A DNA stretch of 53,954 nt from positions 1 to 53,954 of the forward strand of contig URJI01000006.1 in assembly GCA_900548215.1 (NCBI GenBank). The letters run 5' to 3'. Below are positions 24,525-32,827 of the stretch, piece by piece; the stretch's first letter is position 1, and every line of letters starts with the position of its first letter. The notes under the pieces were generated by a model. That model worked only from the letters and a program-made list of their open reading frames with translations. It was not told the DNA's origin and did not search any database. The position numbers were made by a program, and so were the translations under genes. The DNA comes from an uncultured Coprococcus sp. (GTDB lineage Bacteria; Bacillota; Clostridia; Lachnospirales; Lachnospiraceae).

Positions 24525-25700
24525 ATGAATATGAGAAATGAGATTCAAAAAGAATTAACAGATGCTATCATCCCATTCTGGGAGGCCCTGAGGGATGATG
24601 AGTACGGCGGATTTTATGGGTATATGGATTACGACCTCAACCTTGATAAAAAGGCTGAGAAGGGTTGTATTCTTAACAGTAGAATTACCTGGTTCTTCGC
24701 AAGTGCGTATAAGGCACTCAAGGACCCGAAGCTTCTAGATGAGGCTGCTCATGGATATGAATTTCTGAAAGAATATTGTATAGACAGGGAATATGGCGGA
24801 ATATATTGGTCCATGAATTACGATGGTTCACCCAAAGATACGACAAAACACACATACAATCAGGCATTTAGTATATATGCCTTATCCGCCTATTACGAAG
24901 CTTCCGGTGATTCGGAAGCTTTGGACCTGGCCCTGCAGCTTTTCCATACAATAGAAGAGAAATGTACTGACGAAGGTGGCTATCTCGAGGCATTTACAAG
25001 AGAGTTCAAGCCGGAGTCAAATGACAAGCTTTCTGAGAATGGTGTTCTCGCAGAGAGAACAATGAACACACTGCTCCATGCACTTGAGGCTTACACAGAA
25101 CTTTATAAGGTATCCAAGGATTCCAAGGTAAAGGAGCGCCTGGAATGGCTGCTCGATGTATTTGTTGATAAGGTATACAATCCGGAGCTTAAGAGACAGG
25201 AAGTGTTCTTTGATAAGGATTATAACTCTCTGATCGATCTGTACTCATACGGACATGACATTGAGACATCATGGCTTCTGGACAGGGCGACCGAGGTGCT
25301 TGGAGAGGCAGAGTACACAGAGAAGATCACGAAGATAACAGATATCCTTGCAGAGCAGATATATGAGCTTGCTTTCGATGGACATTCAGTTCTGACAGAA
25401 TGTGAAAAGGGCGTGCCATACACGGTAAGAGTATGGTGGGTTCAGGCAGAATCAATAGTAGGATTCATAAATGCTTATCAAAAGTCGGGTGATAAGAAGT
25501 ATTACGAGGCTGCTGAGAAGGTGTGGGAGTACATAAAGGAATACTTCATAGACAAGAGACCGGGATCAGAGTGGTTCTGGGATCTGAATGCGGATGGAAC
25601 ACCAAGAGTCGGACGTCCTATAGTTGAGCCATGGAAGTGCCCATACCACAACGGCAGAATGTGCCTTGAGATTATGAACAGACTCGCTGACGGCAAATAA
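24525..25700 (+). CDS. Cellobiose 2-epimerase (AGE family)
   Basis: 391 residues, cytoplasmic (alpha/alpha)6-barrel enzyme that epimerises the reducing-end sugar of beta-1,4 disaccharides at C2. In beta-mannan metabolism it turns mannobiose into mannosyl-glucose, the substrate of the next enzyme. The catalytic His set is present: H185 (N-T-L-L-H-A-L-E), H244 (Y-G-H-D-I-E-T) and H375 (C-P-Y-H-N-G-R), matching the three His of characterised cellobiose 2-epimerases. The length matches the family. Starts at 24525 or 24531 are both possible. It is 24 bp from the permease gene and 41 bp from the GH130 gene, in one operon. Confidence 0.92.
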   Translation: MNMRNEIQKELTDAIIPFWEALRDDEYGGFYGYMDYDLNLDKKAEKGCILNSRITWFFASAYKALKDPKLLDEAAHGYEFLKEYCIDREYGGIYWSMNYDGSPKDTTKHTYNQAFSIYALSAYYEASGDSEALDLALQLFHTIEEKCTDEGGYLEAFTREFKPESNDKLSENGVLAERTMNTLLHALEAYTELYKVSKDSKVKERLEWLLDVFVDKVYNPELKRQEVFFDKDYNSLIDLYSYGHDIETSWLLDRATEVLGEAEYTEKITKITDILAEQIYELAFDGHSVLTECEKGVPYTVRVWWVQAESIVGFINAYQKSGDKKYYEAAEKVWEYIKEYFIDKRPGSEWFWDLNADGTPRVGRPIVEPWKCPYHNGRMCLEIMNRLADGK

Positions 25701-25741
25701 ATTGCATTCAATTGCTTTCAAATTATAAGGAGAATGCCTAA

Positions 25742-26920
25742 ATGATGAATGAGAAATATTATGTAGAGCTTGACAAATTGAACAAGCTTCTTGAGAGAAA
25801 GAATAAGAAGACAGATTTCTATAATGGAATCTATGACAGATATGAGTACCCTGTACTCACAAGAGAGATGATACCTCTCACATGGAGATATGACTTAAAC
25901 CCTGAGACAAACCCATACTTTATTGAGCGTCTCGGAGTAAATGCAGTTATGAACTCGGGTGCTATCTACCTGAACGGCAAGTATTATCTTGTCGCAAGAA
26001 TAGAGGGAAATGACAGAAAGTCATTCTTCGGCGTAGCTGAGAGTGACAACGGTATCGATGGATTCCGTTTCTGGGATTATCCAATCCTTCTGGATGATGT
26101 ATGTCCGGAGGAGACAAATGTATACGATATGAGACTGACACAGCACGAGGATGGATGGATTTACGGTGTTTTCTGTTCAGAGAGCAAGGATACAACCGTG
26201 AATGACCTCTCAGCAGCAGTTGCAGCAGCAGGTATCGTGAGAACAAAGGATTTAAAGCACTGGGAGCGCCTTGACAACCTCAAGACTCTTCGTTCCCCAC
26301 AGCAGAGAAATGTAGTGCTTCATCCTGAATTTGTAGATGGCAAGTATGCATTCTATACACGTCCAATGGATGATTTCATCGAGACAGGAAGCGGCAGCGG
26401 AATCGGATTCGGTCTCTGTGATGATATAGAGCATGCGGTTATAGACGAGGAGAAGATGACAAGTCTTCGTAAGTACCACACTATAACAGAGGCAAAGAAC
26501 GGTGCAGGTGCACCTCCTATAAAGACAGACAAGGGCTGGATCCACATCGCACATGGTGTGAGAAATACAGCAGCCGGTCTCAGATATGTACTTTACGCAT
26601 TTGCAACAGACCTCAATGATCCTTCAAAGGTTATCGCTGAGCCATCAGGAATGCTCATCGGACCTCGTGGTGAGGAGAGAGTCGGCGACGTATCCAACGT
26701 TGTATTCACAAATGGTGCCATCGTAAACGAGAACAACGAAGTGTTCATCTACTACGCATCAAGCGATACAAGAATGCATGTTGCAACAACAACAGTTGAC
26801 AGACTCATCGATTATGTATTCAACACACCTTCTGATCCGGGAAGAAGTGTTGAGTGTGTAGCACAGAGATGTGAGCTGATAAAAAAGAATCTTGAGTTTC
26901 TTAAGAACGCAGACAAGTAA
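25742..26920 (+). CDS. GH130 phosphorylase, 4-O-beta-D-mannosyl-D-glucose phosphorylase type
   Basis: 392 residues, cytoplasmic five-bladed propeller. Splits mannosyl-beta-1,4-glucose with phosphate to alpha-mannose-1-phosphate and glucose. The likely proton donor is D129 in N-V-Y-D-M-R-L, matching Asp131 of the Bacteroides fragilis enzyme. The N-terminal extension (1-60), length and L-R-S-P-Q-Q-R-N-V motif favour the GH130_1 subgroup over the mannooligosaccharide enzymes. Starts at ATG 25742 after AAGGAGA with 8-nt spacing. It works downstream of the epimerase and its product needs a phosphomannomutase. Confidence 0.9.
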   Translation: MMNEKYYVELDKLNKLLERKNKKTDFYNGIYDRYEYPVLTREMIPLTWRYDLNPETNPYFIERLGVNAVMNSGAIYLNGKYYLVARIEGNDRKSFFGVAESDNGIDGFRFWDYPILLDDVCPEETNVYDMRLTQHEDGWIYGVFCSESKDTTVNDLSAAVAAAGIVRTKDLKHWERLDNLKTLRSPQQRNVVLHPEFVDGKYAFYTRPMDDFIETGSGSGIGFGLCDDIEHAVIDEEKMTSLRKYHTITEAKNGAGAPPIKTDKGWIHIAHGVRNTAAGLRYVLYAFATDLNDPSKVIAEPSGMLIGPRGEERVGDVSNVVFTNGAIVNENNEVFIYYASSDTRMHVATTTVDRLIDYVFNTPSDPGRSVECVAQRCELIKKNLEFLKNADK

Positions 26921-26943
26921 GACAGTATAATATATGGGCTGCC

Positions 26944-26980
26944 AGGTGAAACAACATGCTGGTTAGTATGTGTTTTGCCT
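26944..26980 (+). other. Intergenic hairpin between the two GH130 genes
   Basis: AGGTGAAACA (26944-26953) pairs with TGTTTTGCCT (26971-26980) including two G-U pairs, extended by a further short stem. No T-run follows, so it looks like an mRNA-processing or stability element rather than a terminator. Confidence 0.4.
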
Positions 26981-27048
26981 GTGAAGATGCCGTATAACGT
27001 GATAATAAAGTAAAGAATCCGGCTAAATGACGGAAGAAAGAGGTGCTT

Positions 27049-28074
27049 ATGTCAGAAGTAAAAATGTTCAGCGAGCCTGTGCCAAACGTGCCATGGCAGG
27101 ACAGACCGGCAAATGACAATCATGACGCTCCAATCTGGAGATATACAGAGAATCCTATAATAGGAAGAAACCCGGCAAAGGGTGTTGCAAGAATATTCAA
27201 CAGCGCGGTAGTTCCATTTGAGGGAAAATTTGTCGGAGTATTTAGAGGCGAGCAGGTAAATGGAATTCCATACATCTACCTCGGAGAGAGCGAGGATGCT
27301 ATCCACTGGAATATCAGCGAGGAGAAGATCAAGTTTGTTGATGAGAACGGTGAAGAGTTCATGCCTATATACGCATATGATCCAAGACTTGTAAAGGTAG
27401 AGGATACATATTATGCAATCTGGTGCCAGGATTTCTACGGTGCAGCGATAGGCATCGCAAAGTCAAAGGATCTCAAGACATTTGTGAGAATCGAGAACCC
27501 GTTCCTTCCATTTAACAGAAATGCAGTTCTCTTCCCAAGAAGGATCAACGGTAATTTCGTGATGCTGTCACGCCCAAGTGACAGTGGACACACACCATTT
27601 GGTGATATATTCGTAAGTGAGAGTCCTGATATGGTTTACTGGGGTAAGCACAGACATGTCATGGGCAAGAGCAGCGAGTGGTGGGAGTCACTCAAGATCG
27701 GCGGTGGTGCAGCTCCTATCGAGACATCTGAAGGATGGCTGTTATTCTACCACGGAGTATCAGGAACATGTAATGGCTATGTATACTCTATCGGTGGGGC
27801 AATACTTGATATTGACAACCCATCAATCGTTAAGTATCGTTGTGAGAATTTCCTTCTCACACCAGAAGAGTGGTACGAGGAGCGCGGATTTGTTCCTAAT
27901 GTATGCTTCCCATGTGCCACTATTCACGACAGCGAGTCTGGAAAGATTGCTATTTACTACGGTGCAGCTGACAGCTATGTTGGCCTTGCATTCACAAAGC
28001 TTGATGAGATCGTAGATTACATCAAGTCGCACAGTGTGGTAACAACTTCTGATACCGAGATCGGTAGAAGATAG
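27049..28074 (+). CDS. GH130 phosphorylase, beta-1,4-mannooligosaccharide phosphorylase type
   Basis: 341 residues, cytoplasmic. Removes the non-reducing mannose from beta-1,4-mannooligosaccharides with phosphate, giving alpha-mannose-1-phosphate and a shorter chain. D111 in Y-A-Y-D-P-R-L is the likely proton donor. Shorter than the preceding enzyme and with the GH130_2 features G-V-A-R-I-F-N-S-A and P-S-D-S-G-H-T-P-F-G. The ATG at 27049 is preceded by a purine-rich site (27033-27043); the GTG at 27043 is less likely. It is the last sugar enzyme before a long structured gap. The two GH130 enzymes together with the 2-epimerase complete the intracellular mannooligosaccharide pathway known from Roseburia and ruminococci. 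Confidence 0.9.
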   Translation: MSEVKMFSEPVPNVPWQDRPANDNHDAPIWRYTENPIIGRNPAKGVARIFNSAVVPFEGKFVGVFRGEQVNGIPYIYLGESEDAIHWNISEEKIKFVDENGEEFMPIYAYDPRLVKVEDTYYAIWCQDFYGAAIGIAKSKDLKTFVRIENPFLPFNRNAVLFPRRINGNFVMLSRPSDSGHTPFGDIFVSESPDMVYWGKHRHVMGKSSEWWESLKIGGGAAPIETSEGWLLFYHGVSGTCNGYVYSIGGAILDIDNPSIVKYRCENFLLTPEEWYEERGFVPNVCFPCATIHDSESGKIAIYYGAADSYVGLAFTKLDEIVDYIKSHSVVTTSDTEIGRR

Positions 28075-28090
28075 TTAGTTATAGATCGCT

Positions 28091-28170
28091 ATGAGCCCCT
28101 GCTCATACGCAGCAATTGTATTAATTTTTTCTCATTCCCGAAGGCGGTGCCCGCCGCCTTTGGGGACCCC
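28091..28170 (+). other. Hairpins after the GH130 operon
   Basis: ATGAGC-CCCT-GCTCAT (28091-28106) and an AAGGCGG/CCGCCTT stem (28141-28147 with 28154-28160) flanked by CCC and GGGG. A T-run (28124-28130) lies between them rather than directly after either, so termination here is uncertain. The gap 28075-28489 also holds the closed RNA structure and short reading frame listed next. Confidence 0.4.
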
Positions 28171-28195
28171 TCTTAAAAATAAATGTAATGGCAGG

Positions 28196-28272
28196 TGATT
28201 GCCAAAACTTTTAGACTATGACAGCCTGGCAGTAAGCCGGGCTGAATTTGGTTCTGAGAGCTTTGGCAATCA
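28196..28272 (+). ncRNA. Candidate structured RNA: 11-bp closing stem around a 9-bp hairpin
   Basis: TGATTGCCAAA (28196-28206) and TTTGGCAATCA (28262-28272) are perfectly complementary over 11 bp. Between them CAGCCTGGC (28222-28230) pairs with GCCGGGCTG (28236-28244) around an AGTAA loop. The linkers (28207-28221 and 28245-28261) are unpaired. No T-run follows. It lies about 220 nt upstream of manA. I recognise no known riboswitch class in it. Confidence 0.55.
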
Positions 28273-28360
28273 TATGACAGATTTTGGATCTGATAAAAAA
28301 CGGGTTATATGATTTGTAAATAATATAGAAGTTATCATGGAAATGATGAGTGGAGAAGTC

Positions 28361-28450
28361 ATGGTCAATGTAAAAAAGATTTCTTCACCGTCTTATATAG
28401 AACAGGCGATTGGGGACAAACATGAGCATACACAATATCTCACAACGTAG
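28361..28450 (+). CDS. Possible 29-codon leader peptide upstream of manA
   Basis: Reads M-V-N-V-K-K-I-S-S-P-S-Y and on to Y-L-T-T before TAG, ending 39 bp before the manA start. GGAGA lies 5 nt upstream of the ATG. The frame can also be extended to an ATG at 28337. No homology is recognised; it may be a chance frame. Confidence 0.25.
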   Translation: MVNVKKISSPSYIEQAIGDKHEHTQYLTT

Positions 28451-28489
28451 ATTCTTCGATTGCCGTACGTCAAAAGGAGGAGAATGACA

Positions 28490-29437
28490 ATGAACAAGGA
28501 AATACTTTTTTTAAATCCCGTGTTTACGCACAATATCTGGGGCGGTACAAAGCTCAGAGAAGAATACGGATATGATATTGAGGGCGATGATATAGGCGAG
28601 TGCTGGGGAGTTGCGGCACATGAGAATGGCAATTGTACAGTGAAAAATGGCGAGTTTGCAGGTCAGACGCTTGCCGACTTATGGGACAGCCACAGGGAGC
28701 TGTTTGGCGGTATAGACGGGGTCAGATTCCCACTGCTTATAAAGATAATCGATGCTAAGGACGATCTGAGCATCCAGGTACATCCGGACGACGCATATGC
28801 GGCAGAGCATGAGAATGGCTCGTTTGGCAAGATGGAGTGCTGGTATATTCTTGACTGCAAGGAAGATTCAACACTTGTAATTGGTCATAATGCAAGGACA
28901 AAAGAAGAATTATGTGATATGATCGAAGGTAAGAAATGGAAGGAGTTTATCAGAGAGATCCCAGTTAAGAAGGGGGATTTCATTCAGATAGATCCTGGTA
29001 CAGTACACGCGATCAAGGGCGGAATCACACTTCTTGAGACGCAGCAGAACAGTGATATCACATACAGAGTTTATGATTATGACAGACTGAGCAATGGAAA
29101 GCCGAGAGATCTGCATGTAAAGCAGAGCATAGATGTTATAACAGTTCCTGCAAAGCCGGTTGAGGACAGCGTTATAAGAGTCAAGGCAGACAAGGCAAAT
29201 GAACTCTGTGAGCTCATAAGCTGTAAGTATTACACAGTATACAAGCTGGATGTTGAGGGAAAGGCAGAGCTGAATGTGGGCGACAAGCCATTCCTTATCA
29301 TGTCTGTAACCTCTGGAAGTGGAACAGTGGATGGAAACGCTATAAAGAAGGGTGACCACTTTATCCTGCCAAACGGATACAGCAACCCAGTGTTTGAGGG
29401 CGATATGGAGATCATAGCATCCACAGTCAGCAAGTAA
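28490..29437 (+). CDS. manA: Mannose-6-phosphate isomerase, class I
   Basis: 315 residues, cytoplasmic zinc enzyme converting mannose-6-phosphate to fructose-6-phosphate. The cupin metal ligands are visible: H98 in I-Q-V-H-P-D-D, E116 in M-E-C-W-Y, and H172 in G-T-V-H-A-I. The start at 28490 is chosen since AAAGGAGG (28473-28480) gives 9-nt spacing; the ATG at 28484 would be too close. It links the GH130 product, after a phosphohexomutase step, to glycolysis. It is preceded by the long structured gap and followed 38 bp later by the GGDEF fusion. Confidence 0.93.
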   Translation: MNKEILFLNPVFTHNIWGGTKLREEYGYDIEGDDIGECWGVAAHENGNCTVKNGEFAGQTLADLWDSHRELFGGIDGVRFPLLIKIIDAKDDLSIQVHPDDAYAAEHENGSFGKMECWYILDCKEDSTLVIGHNARTKEELCDMIEGKKWKEFIREIPVKKGDFIQIDPGTVHAIKGGITLLETQQNSDITYRVYDYDRLSNGKPRDLHVKQSIDVITVPAKPVEDSVIRVKADKANELCELISCKYYTVYKLDVEGKAELNVGDKPFLIMSVTSGSGTVDGNAIKKGDHFILPNGYSNPVFEGDMEIIASTVSK

Positions 29438-29475
29438 GATCCTGCCTTTGGAAGAGAATGTCAAGGGGGATAGTT

Positions 29476-31449
29476 ATGAAGAGAAAGACGATAGGTGTTC
29501 TGGTAGGCGGAATCACGGATGATTTTACGAGGCTGCTCTGTCATGGGGTTATAGAGAGAGCAAAGACACTTGATGTCAATATAGTTGTTATTCCGGGTAA
29601 GTTCCTTGACCGGGAATACCCAGAAACGTCAGATATATATTATGAATATCAGTATCAGACACTGTTTTCCTATGCTACAAAGGAGAATCTGGACGGCGTT
29701 ATTGTTGCATCGAGTTGTATTGGCTGCTTTGCAACCAAGGAGCGTATCAGCGAATTTATGAAAAGATATCTGCAGATGCCGTGCGTGATAGTGGCTGCAG
29801 ATGAGCCGGATCAGATTTGTGTCAGATATGACAATGGAGCAGGCATAATAGAAGGACTCAATTACATGATCGAGGAACTTGGTTATACAAGAATAGGCAT
29901 GATAGGCGGTCCGGACTCCAATTATGATGCAAAGGAGAGAAGGAGAACCTACATTGAGGTGCTTGAGGCTCATGGAATAGAGTTTGATCCGGGACTTTAT
30001 GTGGAGGGCAATCTTACATCGGAATCAAAAGAGGTTTTCAGAGATATTCTGGACAGAAATCCGGATATGCAGGGAGTGTTCTGTGTGAATGATTCCTGCG
30101 CATCTGGTTTTTATGAAGAGCTTAAGGCGAGGGACATTCTGCCGGGAAGAGATATATCAGTCATGGGTTACGATGATATTGAGTGGGCTACACAGATATA
30201 TCCGACGCTTTCGACTGTGCGTGCAGACGCGGGAAAACTTGGCTCAGAGGCTGTAAATCTTATGGTCAGGCTTATTGATGGCAAGCAGGTTGAGAGTAAG
30301 ATACTTCCTACTGAGTTTATCAGAAGAGATTCATTCTGTAAAAAAGGCGGATCAAGAAAACGTAGTAAGAATGTCATTGAGGGATATCTCTCAATGAACC
30401 ATATGCTCTCAGAGCAGTGGGAAGAGCGGAATAAGACTCAGTTCAAGATGAAGACATTTATCCAGAAGGTCTTGAGCTTTGACAGAGGCAACGACAGAAG
30501 TTATGGAGAGATTCTTGGCACCATGGACTGGCTGGACATAGAGAATGCATTCATATTCTTATATAAAGAGCCAATAATACATCTGATCGGTGAGCCATTT
30601 GAACTGCCTGACCAGTTATATCTCAAGACTAAGGATCTTAAAGAAAAGGTCAGCAGTGTGATCACTGTGAACCAGAAGGTGTCATCATCAAATCTCTATG
30701 ATTTTGAGAGCCTCGGTGTGGAAGGAGCTGGAATCTATGTACTCTTGCCGCTGTATTCCAACGAAATACTCTATGGAGTTCTTCTGTGTGATCTCACGGA
30801 AGGAGTTTTGGTGAATGGGGAATTTCTTGGAAACCAGGTCTCAGCTGCTGTCAAGATGATCAATCTGCTCAAGACGAACGAGGAGATCATGAAGCGTCTT
30901 GAGGAGAGTATGGCGATTCTGCAGAAGAACAACATTATGCTTGACAATCTGTCAAAACAGGATCCCCTCACAGGAATCATGAACAGACGAGGTTTCTTTG
31001 ACAGATCATTACAGCTGCTCAAGGAATGTGAGGAGCAGAAAAGGACGGCTACGGTATTCTACGCAGATATGAACAGTCTCAAGATCATCAATGACAGATA
31101 TGGCCATGATGAGGGCGATTTCTCTCTCAAGACTATAGGAGATATTCTGATCGAATCTGTAGGAGATAATGGAATCGTAGGCAGAATAGGTGGAGACGAG
31201 TATTGCTGCCTTGTACTCGGCCTTAAGGACTCTGATGCTGCAGATGCATTCGCCGAAGAAGTATACAGTTCATTTGAGAAGTTTAATGAACACTGTGATA
31301 AGCCTTACAAGGTCAGTGTATCGCTTGGAAGCTGCCAGATTCTGGAATACGACAAGAAAGGCCTTCAGAATGCCATGACCATGGCTGATGAGAAACTGTA
31401 CGAGGTGAAGAAGTACAGGAAGAAGGATGTTGTTAAGGTTAAGAATTGA
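29476..31449 (+). CDS. LacI-type sugar-sensing domain fused to a GGDEF diguanylate cyclase
   Basis: 657 residues, apparently cytoplasmic (no signal peptide or membrane helix). Residues about 1-290 are a LacI/ribose-binding-type sensor fold (I-G-V-L-V-G-G-I-T-D-D-F-T at the start, V-M-G-Y-D-D-I-E-W-A later) but with no DNA-binding helix-turn-helix in front of it. A middle segment (about 300-460) is GAF-like, then a short coiled coil, then the GGDEF domain. The active motif is G-G-D-E-Y (572-576), Tyr replacing the usual Phe; no RxxD inhibition site is seen upstream of it. It is therefore predicted to make c-di-GMP in response to a sugar. The ATG at 29476 follows AGGGGGA; the ATG at 29458 is upstream of that site. 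Confidence 0.88.
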   Translation: MKRKTIGVLVGGITDDFTRLLCHGVIERAKTLDVNIVVIPGKFLDREYPETSDIYYEYQYQTLFSYATKENLDGVIVASSCIGCFATKERISEFMKRYLQMPCVIVAADEPDQICVRYDNGAGIIEGLNYMIEELGYTRIGMIGGPDSNYDAKERRRTYIEVLEAHGIEFDPGLYVEGNLTSESKEVFRDILDRNPDMQGVFCVNDSCASGFYEELKARDILPGRDISVMGYDDIEWATQIYPTLSTVRADAGKLGSEAVNLMVRLIDGKQVESKILPTEFIRRDSFCKKGGSRKRSKNVIEGYLSMNHMLSEQWEERNKTQFKMKTFIQKVLSFDRGNDRSYGEILGTMDWLDIENAFIFLYKEPIIHLIGEPFELPDQLYLKTKDLKEKVSSVITVNQKVSSSNLYDFESLGVEGAGIYVLLPLYSNEILYGVLLCDLTEGVLVNGEFLGNQVSAAVKMINLLKTNEEIMKRLEESMAILQKNNIMLDNLSKQDPLTGIMNRRGFFDRSLQLLKECEEQKRTATVFYADMNSLKIINDRYGHDEGDFSLKTIGDILIESVGDNGIVGRIGGDEYCCLVLGLKDSDAADAFAEEVYSSFEKFNEHCDKPYKVSVSLGSCQILEYDKKGLQNAMTMADEKLYEVKKYRKKDVVKVKN

Positions 31450-31466
31450 TAATTTATATAATAAAT

Positions 31467-31514
31467 AAAAGGTATGATCAGGTTGCGTTGAGTGCAGCTT
31501 GATCATACCTTTTT
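31467..31514 (+). terminator. Intrinsic terminator after the GGDEF fusion gene
   Basis: A 14-bp perfect outer stem (31467-31480 with 31500-31513), extended by an inner TGC/GCA pairing, ends in a T-run. Confidence 0.9.
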
Positions 31515-31617
31515 GTAAAATCTACGCTTCCAGGAAAAATGTCTAAAATGTATAAATACAGAAAAAATATCTAATAATACCTGTGTGATACATATTGTGT
31601 ATGGAGGTGTTGTTGAG

Positions 31618-32565
31618 ATGAAAAGAAACGCTCATAATAAAAAAGAAGAGCAGAATATAAAACTGGAAATTAGTTCGAAGTCTCAAAGTGTGGGTGAGGA
31701 AGATGGCAGGAAGCAAAGGAAAAATGATCATAGATGGAAGCTGGTTTCGGATTCCGGCTGCAGCCTGCTTGTTCCGGATGGAATAGATATAGATTATGCT
31801 GAGGTTCCGTTTACAATATCTGTTGATAACACAGATTATATAGATGAACCGGGTATAGATAAAGAGAAGATGCTTGAGCATATTGAAAATTGCCGGTCAG
31901 GTGGAAGAACTAGCTGCCCTTCACCCCATGCGTGGCTTGAGGCGTGGGGGGATGCGGAAAATGTTATTGCATTTACGTTGTCAGCTGCATTATCGGGAAG
32001 TTACAACAGTGCCATAGCTGCAAGACACATGGCGCTTGAGAAAGATCCGGACAGGAATATTGCAGTTATAAATACATGCGGTGCCGGAGTATTCCCTGAA
32101 CAGCTGGCAAACATCATATATGAAGGAATTGAGGACGGGGATTCGTTTGACGCCATAGTAAGTGCCGCTGACAAGGCAACGAGGGAGATACAGGTGGTGT
32201 TTGCACTGGGGAGTCTGGACAACCTGATAAAGGCGGGCAGACTAAATAAGCTTGTGGGGTATGCGGCTCATAGATTCAATATATCCGCAATAGGTGTGGC
32301 ATCACCTGGTGGACGAATTGAACTCAGACACAAATTCAGAGGTATGAAGAAGATATATGGCAAGTTGATAGATACTCTCCGGGAGACGGGATTTGCAGGG
32401 GGAGAGCTGGTCATAAGCCACTGTATGAATGAGGACGGAGCAGAGAAACTGGGGCATCTTATCAAGGCTGAATGGCTCGAAACGGATGTGAGCGTCGTAC
32501 CTGCAAGCGGACTGTGCAGCTATTATATGGGAAAAGGCGGTATGATAATAACATATCGTGAGTAG
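31618..32565 (+). CDS. DegV family protein (fatty-acid binding)
   Basis: 315 residues, cytoplasmic. DegV/FakB proteins hold a fatty acid for the FakA kinase. The family core runs from L-V-S-D-S-G-C-S (about 46-53), with R-T-S-C-P-S-P (about 97-103) and T-L-S-A-A-L-S-G-S-Y-N-S-A (about 121-133) supplying ligand-contact residues, and the C-terminal lobe F-A-L-G-S-L-D-N-L-I-K-A-G-R. The first 42 residues are an unusual, charged, Lys/Glu-rich extension not needed by the fold. Start: ATG at 31618, 10 nt after GGAGG (31603-31607); an ATG at 31585 lies upstream of that site. It stands alone between two terminators. Confidence 0.85.
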   Translation: MKRNAHNKKEEQNIKLEISSKSQSVGEEDGRKQRKNDHRWKLVSDSGCSLLVPDGIDIDYAEVPFTISVDNTDYIDEPGIDKEKMLEHIENCRSGGRTSCPSPHAWLEAWGDAENVIAFTLSAALSGSYNSAIAARHMALEKDPDRNIAVINTCGAGVFPEQLANIIYEGIEDGDSFDAIVSAADKATREIQVVFALGSLDNLIKAGRLNKLVGYAAHRFNISAIGVASPGGRIELRHKFRGMKKIYGKLIDTLRETGFAGGELVISHCMNEDGAEKLGHLIKAEWLETDVSVVPASGLCSYYMGKGGMIITYRE

Positions 32566-32625
32566 ACCGATGTGTGGAGATCATATAAAATACGTGGAGT
32601 AGACAAAATAATGAAAAATAATTAA

Positions 32626-32662
32626 AAATAATGGAAGGCTGCCGCACCTTCTATTATTTTTT
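32626..32662 (+). terminator. Intrinsic terminator after the DegV gene
   Basis: A 13-bp stem (32626-32638 with 32647-32659, one G-U pair) ends in a T-run. Confidence 0.88.
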
Positions 32663-32671
32663 GTGTATTAA

Positions 32672-32704
32672 CCTATTGACATAGTAGGTAAATGGGAATA
32701 TCCT
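32672..32704 (+). promoter_or_regulatory. Promoter of the Rrf2/suf unit with a 17-bp operator candidate
   Basis: TTGACA (32676-32681), 17 nt, TATCCT (32699-32704). The -35 box lies inside cctattgacatagtagg (32672-32688), whose ends CCTA and TAGG are an inverted repeat. The same 17 bases occur at 43150-43166 over the -35 box of the sulfate gene cluster. Rrf2-type regulators bind such imperfect palindromes, so autorepression by the IscR-like protein is likely. Confidence 0.75.
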
Positions 32705-32827
32705 ATTTTTGCGAGTCAGATATTGACTTATTACGCCAAAAAATGGTGGATGAGGGTGATGACTGGAACGACCGTATATTTGCGGCTGAAATGTGGTCAC
32801 ACTCATATGTAAGGAGGATTTACAGAT

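Noticed and set aside
28091..28170. An intrinsic terminator of the GH130 operon
   Set aside because: The T-run is not directly after either hairpin, so it is listed only as uncertain structure.
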